From Bradyrhizobium oligotrophicum S58 (lineage in GTDB: Bacteria; Pseudomonadota; Alphaproteobacteria; Rhizobiales; Xanthobacteraceae), in assembly GCF_000344805.1 (NCBI RefSeq), contig NC_020453.1, positions 3,691,001-3,755,000 on the forward strand: a DNA stretch of 64,000 nt. Reading direction: 5' to 3'. The notes below the pieces were generated by a model. It searched no databases, was not told the DNA's origin, and was given only the letters and a program-made list of their open reading frames with translations. Position numbers and translations under genes: made by a program. Positions 26,593 through 34,285 of this stretch are shown piece by piece. How positions within the stretch are numbered: the first letter of the stretch is position 1; each line of letters starts with the position of its first letter.

Positions 26593-27054
26593 TTTGCCCC
26601 TCGCGTTCCGCGAATCGCCGCACGCGATTCGCAGAAAAGCCACCTTTGGAGAGCGCTCGAACGTGCACGAGGCCGTGTGCAACGAAAATTTTTTCGTTGC
26701 CAATTTTTACGACTCAGAGTCCGCGCGTACCGCGCGACTTGCGACTCTGCACCTCGACAAGGCGCCGACGCCGTTTTCGACGCGCCGTATACTCGTTCAG
26801 AAAAATACTTGCAGCACAGGCTTTTTGCGCAATCTCGATTAGTAGCGCGCGCGGCCTTGTGCGGAGAGACGTTCGCGTTTTCGCGATCGATCGTCGTGCT
26901 GCTTCGCGCGTTTCGTCAGCCGCACGCGCGCGCGCCTGTCAACACTTCCTTAAGCCGGAAGCTGTTTTTTTTCACTCGTTGGTGTATCGATGAGGAGTGC
27001 AGTTCGATTCCCGAGTGCACGCATCGACTAAGCCATCTCACATCGGAGGGCAAC
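26593..27054. other. Long intergenic region with three hairpins; candidate small RNA locus
   Basis: No convincing protein gene. It contains a palindrome GCGAATCG/CGATTCGC (26610-26632), a perfect 10-bp palindrome GCAACGAAAA-TT-TTTTCGTTGC (26679-26700), and a short stem CTTCC/GGAAG (26945-26961) followed within 3 nt by eight T residues (26965-26972). The last looks like an intrinsic terminator that ends a transcript lying wholly between gatB and the next gene. The region is mosaic, with AT-rich runs inside alternating CG-rich words. A promoter could not be fixed. Confidence 0.4.
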
Positions 27055-27159
27055 ATGGCCAAGAAAGCGAAGAAGGCGAAGAAGGCAGTGAAGAAGGTCG
27101 CGAAGACCGCGGCGAAGAAGACTGCCAAGAAGACCAAGAAGGTCGCCAAGAAGAAGTAA
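27055..27159 (+). CDS. Lysine/alanine-rich histone H1-like small peptide
   Basis: 34-residue product MAKKAKKAKKAVKKVAK... ending AKKK, over half lysine with alanine, valine and threonine, like the C-terminal tails of histone H1 and bacterial H1-like DNA-binding proteins. A strong GGAGGG site lies 4 nt before ATG 27055, supporting translation. Such basic peptides bind nucleic acid non-specifically; a nucleoid or RNA-condensing role is inferred. It is preceded by an unusually long leader region and followed by an 8-bp stem (27161-27180) without a T-run. Short low-complexity genes like this are often missed. Confidence 0.7.
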   Translation: MAKKAKKAKKAVKKVAKTAAKKTAKKTKKVAKKK

Positions 27160-27962
27160 CTCTCGCAGTCCGCTGCGAGATGAGTCCGGCAGCTGATGCC
27201 GGCACGTCGCTGGAACGTTAGGTCCGCTTGAGCTCCTCGAGAGCCGGGCAGATCTCCTGAAGCTCCATCGACGATAGAGGGTGTCGGCGAGACATCAGGT
27301 CAACGGTCGGATCGAACTCGAGAGCGGCTTCGCTCGCGGTGCGGTCCGGCAGAAGAAACGGGATTTCTTCGTTCGGTGCAGATCGCGCTTCCGGTCTGCA
27401 ATCTCACGAGCGGCTCACGAGCCAGAGTGAGATCTGATCCTGACGTGTTCGCCGACGCCCTCGATCCTGGCCGCGTGCCCAATGGCCGCGTGCCCAATGG
27501 CCGCGTGCCTTTATGCCTCCTCCCATGACATGCATCTGATCCGGACGACGTCGCATCGGCTTGGCGACCGATCTCGCGGCCGTGAGCGCGCGCGTGATCG
27601 TGTCGGGATCGCGCGTCGTTGCGTGCCGGCCGTATCGATCGCCGCCCGCCGTAGCGCGCAACGGCTGGCGCCGGCGGCCTCATCGCGTTTCCGCGATGGT
27701 TAGAGGTTTGCCAAACAGAACGGTAAACCGCTCTTTGCCGCTTCAAAAATTCTCATCTGAATCAGGCATTTGGGCTTCAGCCCGGAAGATCGGGCGGTTT
27801 GCGTTCAGGCTTCCTTCAGCACGATGTTTAAACTGCCTTTCAAACTTGATCGGTCATCCTTCGCGCATAAGCCGTCAAACGGCACAGGGACTAACCAGGC
27901 GTTGAACAGTTGGACGGGGGCTGCGCTCGAGGAGAGCCGCCTCCCAGTGAAGGAGAGCGACG
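27160..27962. other. Gene-poor region with no convincing coding sequence
   Basis: About 800 bp. It holds the hairpin TCTCGCAG/CTGCGAGA at 27161-27180 and a short tandem repeat at 27468-27509. Open frames here (for example 27300-27746 on the minus strand) are Arg/Ser-rich, lack ribosome-binding sites and look like chance frames in GC-rich DNA. The last part (27700-27960) is lower in GC and probably carries the promoter of the Sel1 gene. Confidence 0.5.
27468..27509. repeat. 15-bp tandem repeat, 2.8 copies
   Basis: The unit TGGCCGCGTGCCCAA occurs at 27468-27482 and 27483-27497, and a partial third copy follows at 27498-27509. It is in non-coding sequence and no function is evident. Confidence 0.7.
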
Positions 27963-28229
27963 ATGTTTCAGGGACAACTCAATTTCGATGATGTGACCAC
28001 CGCGGAGCAGGGCGCCAATGGCGACGTGCTGTTCGAGCTCGGCATGCTCTATGCGAGCGGTCGCGACGGCGTGGTCGATCTGATCGCCGCGCACAAATGG
28101 TTCAATCTCGCTGCCCTGAAGGGGCGTGTCGATGCGATCGCGATGCGCCGCGAGATCGCGGAGCAGATGTCGGATGGCGACATCGCGGCTGCGCAGCGCG
28201 AGGCGCGTGCCTGGATGACGGCGCGCTGA
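27963..28229 (+). CDS. Sel1-repeat small protein
   Basis: 88-residue soluble protein with a Sel1-like repeat. The middle reads LFELGMLYASGRDGVVDLIAAHKWFNLAALKG, the usual Sel1 helix-turn-helix pattern. The C-terminal helix (MRREIAEQMSDGDIAAAQREARAW) is the capping segment common in small Sel1 proteins of Bradyrhizobium. Start at ATG 27963 is supported by AAGGAG 8 nt upstream. Sel1 proteins act as protein-interaction scaffolds; no partner is indicated by the neighbourhood. Confidence 0.8.
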   Translation: MFQGQLNFDDVTTAEQGANGDVLFELGMLYASGRDGVVDLIAAHKWFNLAALKGRVDAIAMRREIAEQMSDGDIAAAQREARAWMTAR

Positions 28230-28396
28230 TCACGGAGTGCCGCGGGCACTTCTGTCTCGCGCCTCGTCGACGATGAAGGCGAGATCGGGCGCCGGTCCAT
28301 AGCTGGAACGATACGGTCGTCGGTGGGCGATCTCGGACCCCATCATTTGCGCGCAAGCAAGCCTCGTCGCGCGCCGATAAATCCCCTATCTGTCGC

Positions 28397-28780
28397 ATGT
28401 ACGGAGACAGCGGGATCGATGGCATGAGGCAGGCGCAGCAGCGACGGGCGACGCAGCAGGAGCTGATCGACTGCCACGACTGCGGGAACGGCGTGTCCTT
28501 CAGTGCAGTGGCGTGTCCGCATTGCGGGTCCACCGAGCCCTCCGGGCCTGCCGTGCAGAGCCGGCGCGAGTTGCGGCGGTTGCGGATCGAGGCCACCAAT
28601 GACCGGCGTCTCGTCATGGTCACCACGCTGTGCGCGGGCCTCGGCACCTTGTACGGCGGAGTCATGGGAGCAGGGGGCGCGGCGTCGCTGTGGGCGGCGC
28701 TCGGCTACGGCTTCGTCGGCGCCGTCATCGGCGTGCCCGCCGCGTTCGTCATCAACATCAGCCGCAGCCTGTTCGATTGA
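28397..28780 (+). CDS. Zinc-ribbon membrane protein, unknown function
   Basis: Product of up to 127 residues. A zinc ribbon CHDCG...CPHCG lies at about residues 26-44, then a basic stretch, then two hydrophobic segments (VTTLCAGLGTLYGGVMGAGG and ALGYGFVGAVIGVPAAFVI) before a short tail. The topology is a cytoplasmic zinc ribbon anchored by a membrane hairpin. ATG 28397 and ATG 28424 are both possible starts; neither has a clear ribosome-binding site. No characterised family recognised. Confidence 0.6.
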   Translation: MYGDSGIDGMRQAQQRRATQQELIDCHDCGNGVSFSAVACPHCGSTEPSGPAVQSRRELRRLRIEATNDRRLVMVTTLCAGLGTLYGGVMGAGGAASLWAALGYGFVGAVIGVPAAFVINISRSLFD

Positions 28781-28942
28781 GCCGCGCGCGTCACGCCGGC
28801 CGAAGTCCGTTCCGATGCAGAGATGATTTGAAGAGCCGCCGCGGTGGAAGGTCAACCGTGTCCGCGGCCATCGAAGGCGGCCCGGCCACTCTAACGTCGC
28901 GCGAAGGGAGGGGGCCGCCATCGGCTGCGCCCAACGGGCGCC

Positions 28943-29036
28943 TGGCGGAGACGGAGGGATTCGAACCCTCGATAGGGCTTTACAACCCTATAACGGTTTA
29001 GCAAACCGCCGCCTTCAGCCACTCGGCCACGTCTCC
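28943..29036 (-). tRNA. tRNA-Ser (anticodon GCT)
   Basis: On the minus strand the acceptor stem GGAGACG pairs with CGTCTCC, followed by discriminator G and an encoded CCA (28943-28945). The D-arm reads GTGGCCGAGTGGCTGAAGGC, the anticodon loop TTTGCTAAA gives GCT, a long variable arm typical of class II tRNAs follows, and the T-loop is GGTTCGAATCC. Reads AGC/AGU serine codons. Confidence 0.97.
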
Positions 29037-29763
29037 AGCCCGGTCGGTATGCCCGACGACGCGCTGAGCCGCAAGCGGCAGATTGCGCGCCGATTTGAAA
29101 TCCTCACAGACAAGCGCGGTGAAGCCCACCGGGCTCCACGCCAGGGCCCGGGCCGGAGGGGGCGCCGGGACACCCGAAGGTTTGCGGTCGTGTTCACCCC
29201 GGCTGGTCCTGGGGCGGGCCGGAAGCCACAAAGACGACGCCGCCCTGGTCCTCGATCGGGCCGGGCGGAGCTCGGTGAACGCCGCGCGGCTGTTCGCATC
29301 GAACCTCGTGCGAATCTCGTCCGGGTGATGTCCGAATTCGACGATCGCCCTGCCCGAGATGCGGCGGGTTCCGGTCGGCGAGTGTGTCCTGGCTTACGCA
29401 CCTAAGATTGCGTTGTTACAAAACAATAACATAAACAGTAGCTTATCCGTTTCCGCAGAACCACGGTTCCGTGCTTTTTGTGCAACACCGCTCCAAAAAG
29501 GCGCCTGCTGGGCGCCGCAATGATGGTTCCTTTGTTGCGTGTGCAAAGGGCTTCGGTAATTCTGCCCTCACGACGAAGGGGGGCATCCCGACGTCGTCCC
29601 GTTTAGGTCGTTCGCTCAAGTCCCTCGCGTTCATGCGGGTGTGTCCGATAGCGCGAAGCGGCCGAGCGACGGGTCGAAGAGGGACCAGGGCAAACCTCGA
29701 GGGTGTCTCACACCTAGCGCAGGCGGATCCTTCCCTGACTGAGCAACTTGGAGGTTTAACACT
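29037..29763. other. Intergenic region and porin 1 leader
   Basis: No convincing gene in the first 400 bp. From about 29400 the sequence becomes AT-rich (TTGTTACAAAACAATAACATAAAC), a likely promoter zone. A block at 29611-29660 (TTCGCTCAAGTCCCTCGCGT and following) is almost identical to the block upstream of porin 2 (34148-34196). Immediately before the start, GCAACTTGGAGGTTTA is also shared with porin 2 and includes the GGAGG ribosome-binding site. Confidence 0.6.
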
Positions 29764-31329
29764 ATGAACATCATCAAGAGCCTCGTCCTGGGCTCGGCGG
29801 CAGCTCTCGTCGCCATGTCTGGGGCACAGGCAGCTGACCTTCCGATCAAGGCCAAGGCGGTCGAATACGTGAAGGTCTGCTCGCTCTACGGAGCCGGCTT
29901 CTACTACATCCCCGGCACCGACACCTGCATCAAGCTGGGCGGTTATCTGCGTGCTGAAACGTCGTTCGCCAGCAACGGCCAGTACAACAACGCCGTCAAC
30001 GGCGTCTCCGGCGCGAACAACCGCCTGAGCAACTACTATTACAGCCGCGCCCGTCAGGACCTCAACATCGACACGCGCACCGCGACCGAGTATGGCGTGG
30101 TCCGCACCTACTTCGAGGCGACCTACACCTGGACCTCCGGCACCTACGGTGGAACCGGCTCGGCGACCGGCGGAACGGCCTATAGCTCGGCGATCGGCCT
30201 CAATGCGGCGGGTACGGCGACTGCTGGCGCGTCCAGCGTCAACCCGACGGATGGCGGTATCGCCGGCGGCGCGCTCGGCGTGTACTTTGCCTTCATCCAG
30301 TTCGCCGGCTTCACCATGGGTAAGGCCGTGTCGCAGTTCGATGCGCCCTGGACCGGCTATCCCGGCAACAACCTCGACGGCCTGTGGGGCGGCGGCAACA
30401 CCACCACCGGTGTCAACCAGTTCACCTACACGGCGGACTTCGGCCAGGGCATCACCGCCGCGATCTCGGCGCAGGATGCGACCCAGAACTCCCAGACCAA
30501 CCTCTGGAACGTCTCGGGCATCACCGCGGCCGGCATCATCGGCGGCGCTTACGGCTCCAACTCCTACGGTGGCAACGTTGCTCCGGACATCGTCGGCATG
30601 GTCCGTGTCGACCAAGCCTGGGGTCTGTTCCAGGCGTCGTTCGCGGCGCATGACAACCACACTGGCTACTACGGTGCTTCCGAGACCTCGGGTCATCCGT
30701 CGGACAAGTGGGGCTGGGCAGCTTCGCTGGCCTTGTCGATCAAGAACATCCCGACCGGCGCCGGCGACAGCATCAACATCCAGGGCGTCTACACCAACGG
30801 TGCGAGCCGCTACAACGAGGGGCAGCTCAACCCCACCACTTATGCGATGTACGGTGGTAGCAGCACTGCTGGCGTTTACGGCACGCTCGGCTTCGCTGGC
30901 GTCAGCGACGCGGTCTACGCGACGAACGGTGATCAGCAGTTGACCACCACCTACGGCTTCCGTGGTGCTTATACCCACAACTGGAGCCCGACCTGGAACT
31001 CGGCGATCTACGGTTCGTGGGCTGCCGTGAGCTACAACGGGACTGCCAAGGGCCTGATCTGCGGCAGCGCGGCGATGGGAGCGATCGCGGGTGCAGGCTT
31101 CACTTGCAACCCCGACTTCAACATCTCCACGCTGGGTTTGATCACCCGCTGGACTCCGGTCAAGAACCTGACCTTCTCGGCTGACGTGGCCTGGACGAAC
31201 CTCGACCAGAAGTACTCCGGCAACATTGCCTACCCGGGTTCGGGCAGCATCGCGAAGCCGGCTGCGACCTACCAGCTCAAGGACCAGAACTCGGTGTCCT
31301 TGCTGGTCCGCGCTCAGCGCAACTTCTGA
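29764..31329 (+). CDS. Outer-membrane porin (Porin_2 family), copy 1
   Basis: 521-residue general porin of the alphaproteobacterial Porin_2 type, forming a trimeric 16-strand beta-barrel in the outer membrane. A signal peptide [23 protein letters not shown] is followed by the mature start [25 protein letters not shown] and [20 protein letters not shown] are family strands, and the protein ends in the typical Phe (LVRAQRNF) needed for BAM-mediated insertion. Two Cys in the N-terminal segment ([14 protein letters not shown]) probably form a disulphide. Strong similarity to the two downstream porins marks recent family expansion. Confidence 0.95.
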   Translation: MNIIKSLVLGSAAALVAMSGAQAADLPIKAKAVEYVKVCSLYGAGFYYIPGTDTCIKLGGYLRAETSFASNGQYNNAVNGVSGANNRLSNYYYSRARQDLNIDTRTATEYGVVRTYFEATYTWTSGTYGGTGSATGGTAYSSAIGLNAAGTATAGASSVNPTDGGIAGGALGVYFAFIQFAGFTMGKAVSQFDAPWTGYPGNNLDGLWGGGNTTTGVNQFTYTADFGQGITAAISAQDATQNSQTNLWNVSGITAAGIIGGAYGSNSYGGNVAPDIVGMVRVDQAWGLFQASFAAHDNHTGYYGASETSGHPSDKWGWAASLALSIKNIPTGAGDSINIQGVYTNGASRYNEGQLNPTTYAMYGGSSTAGVYGTLGFAGVSDAVYATNGDQQLTTTYGFRGAYTHNWSPTWNSAIYGSWAAVSYNGTAKGLICGSAAMGAIAGAGFTCNPDFNISTLGLITRWTPVKNLTFSADVAWTNLDQKYSGNIAYPGSGSIAKPAATYQLKDQNSVSLLVRAQRNF

Positions 31330-31359
31330 TCCTCTGATCCCTAGGATTAGGTTTTACGC

Positions 31360-31387
31360 CCCCCGGCAGGCAACTGCCGGGGGTTTT
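31360..31387 (+). terminator. Rho-independent terminator of porin 1
   Basis: Perfect 10-bp stem CCCCCGGCAG (31360-31369), GCAA tetraloop, CTGCCGGGGG (31374-31383) and a TTTT tail, 30 nt after the stop. The stem and loop core GGCAGGCAACTGCC is the same as in the terminator of porin 2. Confidence 0.9.
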
Positions 31388-32127
31388 CATTTGTCTTCGG
31401 GGGGCGAGCGCTCGGCTGTTTTGCCGGATGCCCGGCATCGATGCCGCCCAGCGTCTGAATGGGTGAGGTGAAGCCATGCCGTGCTCGAGCCGGGGTGAGG
31501 AAATACCTGTGCAGATTGCTTCTCAAGGCCGGTTCGAGATCTGAGCGAGCGCCTCATAATGGAATCGGGATGCATATAAGTGGTGTCTCAGTAGCGCGCG
31601 GCTCCCCTCTGTGCAGTTCCAGGGATCGTTCAAGCGAGCCAATTTCGCAGCCCGCACACGCGGGTGCTGCAGAAAAAATGCAACTAAAACAATTGATTAT
31701 AAGAAAGTTGTCAGGGTTGGACGATTTGGTATTGAAATTAGATGAGTTGATAAGATAATTTTCTCAGCGTCGCTGCACAGGAATATGTGTGTACGGGCCG
31801 AATGATACCGTTCAACGTTAAGACCTCCGGAAACCCTCGACGATGCCCCGTCGGGGGTTTCTTCATTTCATGCGGAAGAAAACGTCCTTTGTTCCCAGGG
31901 GCGATGGCAAACCAGGCACCTCCGCGCTCCTGATGGGCCGGATATACAGCCAGCCCAGGCGCCGCGTGGCCGGTCATCCAGGATGACGGGCAAGCGTACG
32001 TCTCCCGATGTACGAAAACCTGCAAAAAAGTGTCGTGACGTGACTTGACCGTAAATTCGCGGATCATCACAGTCTGACGAACAGATGACGGACATGAAGC
32101 CGTTGCGGGTCGAGGAAGCGGTGCGAG
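31388..32127. other. Intergenic region with a low-GC patch and a terminator
   Basis: No established gene. A conspicuous AT-rich stretch at about 31668-31790 contains a 26-codon frame (ATG 31678 to TAA 31758) that would encode a Leu/Ile-rich amphipathic peptide; there is no good ribosome-binding site, so I leave it uncalled. An imperfect stem AAACCCtCGACG...CGTCGgGGGTTT at 31831-31860 followed by CTTCATTT is a probable terminator, implying a transcript that ends here. The final ~100 bp should hold the promoter of the next gene. Confidence 0.5.
31831..31863 (+). terminator. Probable terminator in the porin 1-hydrolase gap
   Basis: An imperfect 12-bp stem (31831-31842 with 31849-31860) and a short T-rich tail. 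It is about 450 nt beyond the porin 1 terminator, so it either ends a separate small transcript or is a relic. Confidence 0.5.
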
Positions 32128-33228
32128 ATGAGGTCGGAAGGCATTCTGAAGGCGTTAGGACCGTGGTCTGAACGAGAAGAACTGTCCGACGCCTTGATGC
32201 GGCTGCTGGATACCACCCCGGAGGGCGGCGGAGAGTTCGCGGCGTGCCTGGCGGTCGTCCAGCGCATCTACAATGATGATGAAGCCTCCTGGTATCAGGA
32301 ATGGACGCGATCTGCAGAAGTGATGCGGGAGGAGGCGTGCCTGCTGGCCGACGCAGGGTCGCTCGACGCCGGGCGCCGCAAATGGCTCCGCGCGATCAAT
32401 TACTATGATGTGGCCGCATCTCCCTTCGGGGGCTGCGTGGTGCGCCAGCAAGCCGTTGCTTCGGGCATTCGCGCTTGTGCATTGGACTATCTCCGCCTCG
32501 GCGTTCCGCAAGGCGAGGTGGTCACGATCCCCTGGCGGCAGGACTATCCGCTCGAAGCCTACTTTCTGCCGGCCGATGGGAATGGCCCCGCGCCGACGGT
32601 GGTCTGCATCTGCGAGCCCGGCCGGCGCAAAGAGAAGTCCTTGCTGATGCTGGCCGGGTACGCCGCGGAGCGTGGCCTGTCCTTGTTGGTCGTCGACGTG
32701 CTTGGACCCGGCCCGGCCAGCCGGTTCGACGACATCGTCGGCAGTCGTGACCTGGAATCTGCCATCGGCAGCGTGATGGACTACGTTTGCGAGCGCGACG
32801 ACGTCGATGACGACAGGATCGCGATTCTGGCCGACGATTGGAGTTCGTCCTTCGTGGCCCGCGGCATCGCGCTCGATCCGCGCTACGCGGCTGCCGTTTG
32901 CGACGCCGGCCTCTGGGACATTCATGAGCGTGTGTGCTTGTCGCGTCGGTTGAAGCCGGATGAGCGGGCCTGCCTGCCGAGCGCGAGTGATTGCCGCGTT
33001 GCGCGGCAGATCATGTGTCCGCTCCTGGTCGCACTCCCGGAGGTCGGATGGCTGCGTGCCGACATCGCCGCGCGCCTGGTCGCGCAGATGAAGCGCGATC
33101 ATCTCGACATCACGCTCAAGATCTTCGCGAACCAGCAGGGAGGCGTTCCCGACGAAGCCCACGCCAACGGCTTCATCTTCGATTGGATTGCGTCGCGTCT
33201 CGCAGGCTCGCAGGAGATGCAGGGCTAG
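32128..33228 (+). CDS. Alpha/beta-hydrolase-fold protein with atypical nucleophile elbow
   Basis: 366-residue protein with a helical N-terminal cap (about 1-125) and an alpha/beta-hydrolase-like core, laid out like FrsA/2,6-dihydroxypseudooxynicotine-hydrolase relatives. The lead-in strand PTVVCICEPGRRKEKS resembles the oxyanion region. The nucleophile elbow reads DDWSSSF (236-242), so the glycines of GxSxG are replaced and Ser239 is the only plausible nucleophile. A late His occurs in DEAHANGFIFDWI. It may be inactive or have a changed specificity. Start ATG 32128 has GAGGAAG upstream. It lies between two porins and converges on a MarR gene. Confidence 0.7.
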   Translation: MRSEGILKALGPWSEREELSDALMRLLDTTPEGGGEFAACLAVVQRIYNDDEASWYQEWTRSAEVMREEACLLADAGSLDAGRRKWLRAINYYDVAASPFGGCVVRQQAVASGIRACALDYLRLGVPQGEVVTIPWRQDYPLEAYFLPADGNGPAPTVVCICEPGRRKEKSLLMLAGYAAERGLSLLVVDVLGPGPASRFDDIVGSRDLESAIGSVMDYVCERDDVDDDRIAILADDWSSSFVARGIALDPRYAAAVCDAGLWDIHERVCLSRRLKPDERACLPSASDCRVARQIMCPLLVALPEVGWLRADIAARLVAQMKRDHLDITLKIFANQQGGVPDEAHANGFIFDWIASRLAGSQEMQG

Positions 33229-33363
33229 CAGCCAACCGGCGCCCAGGGCGAGCAGCGGCTGTTCTCTCCGCCAAAGCGATTGCCTGTCAGGGTCGTCGCG
33301 TCCGTCACGAGGGCAGGGGCGAAGGCAGCGGAATGGCAGGCATGAGGCTGTTGCGCCTCCTGA

Positions 33364-33903
33364 TCAGACCCCCAGCGAGACTCGGGCGCTCGCCTTTTCG
33401 AAGCGCTCCTTGAGCGCGGCGAGCTTATCCGTGAAGGTGGACAGCTCGCGTGCGTCGAATTCCTCGAAAATGAAAGCGAAGATCTGTCCCTGATGCACTT
33501 CGAGCTCGGAAAAGAGCTCCGAGGTCTTGGCGGTCAGCGACATCCTGACGACGCGCGCGTCGTCAGGGGCGGGCCTGCGCTGCATGAAGCCCTTCTTCTC
33601 GAGCAGCTTGGATTGCGTGGTGACGAAGGATGGGTCGACGTGCAGCCGCTTGGCTGCCGCATTGACGGCGACCCCCTCGCCCTGATCGAGCTCCGAGATC
33701 GCCATCAGGATCATCCATTGCGGGCCGCTGATGCCGATTCGCTTCGCCCAGAAGTACCTCAACTCCTCAAGATGGACATTGATGGTGGCGATCTCCCTGG
33801 CGAACCGCAGAACGGCGTCGCGATTCTTTGGCAGGTGCTCGGTCATCTGCGGCTGCTCGGCCGATTCCACAGGTGCGGCGGACGTATTCTTGGAGGGCGC
33901 CAT
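33364..33903 (-). CDS. MarR-family transcriptional regulator
   Basis: 179-residue winged-helix regulator. The core ISGPQWMILMAISELDQGEGVAVNAAAKRLHVDPSFVTTQSKLLEKKGFMQRRPAPDD has the helix-turn-helix and the wing with the conserved DxR (PDDARVV). About 30 hydrophilic residues precede the first dimer helix. It is divergent from porin 2, whose long leader starts behind it, so control of that porin is possible but no operator was identified. The ligand is unknown. Confidence 0.9.
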   Translation of the reverse strand: MAPSKNTSAAPVESAEQPQMTEHLPKNRDAVLRFAREIATINVHLEELRYFWAKRIGISGPQWMILMAISELDQGEGVAVNAAAKRLHVDPSFVTTQSKLLEKKGFMQRRPAPDDARVVRMSLTAKTSELFSELEVHQGQIFAFIFEEFDARELSTFTDKLAALKERFEKASARVSLGV

Positions 33904-34147
33904 TGCTCAACAGTTCCAAATCGAAGTCCGACCCTAGTGAAAAAAAATCCATAGCAAAATCACTTATCTAGGAGGTAATCCGGATGTCCCCTTGCGTTGC
34001 ACAATCGACTGCCTTGGTGTTGCCCTCAAGACACATTTCGGCTTCATTCAATTACCTGACTGCATAAACTATTTTGCTTACCGAATGAGCGAAGGCATAG
34101 TTCCTGGCGACGGTGGGGGGATTACTCGATCGTCCCGTGACAGGTGG

Positions 34148-34196
34148 TTCGCTTAAGTCCCTCGCGTGATGCGGGTGTGTCCGATGGCGCGAAGCG
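34148..34196 (+). promoter_or_regulatory. Conserved leader block shared by porins 1 and 2
   Basis: TTCGCTTAAGTCCCTCGCGT, then ATGCGGGTGTGTCCGATGGCGCGAAGCG, matches 29611-29660 upstream of porin 1 with only a few changes. Both lie 90-105 nt before the ribosome-binding site of their porin while the DNA between has diverged. This pattern points to a preserved promoter, 5'-UTR or sRNA target rather than simple duplication. Confidence 0.6.
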
Positions 34197-34285
34197 ACTG
34201 GAGCGGTTTTTCGGGAGCGGAGGAAGCGGATCGTCCTGGGGGATCTTGATCCGGTTCTTCTCAAAAGAGCAACTTGGAGGTTTAT

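Noticed and set aside
27300..27746. 148-codon minus-strand frame in the gene-poor region
   Set aside because: Arg/Ser-rich, no ribosome-binding site, and its centre is a translated 15-bp tandem repeat; most likely chance.
28943..29036. tRNA-Ser considered as an integration site for a genomic island
   Set aside because: No integrase, no direct repeat of the tRNA 3' end was seen within the flanking kilobases, and the neighbouring porins are host-like.
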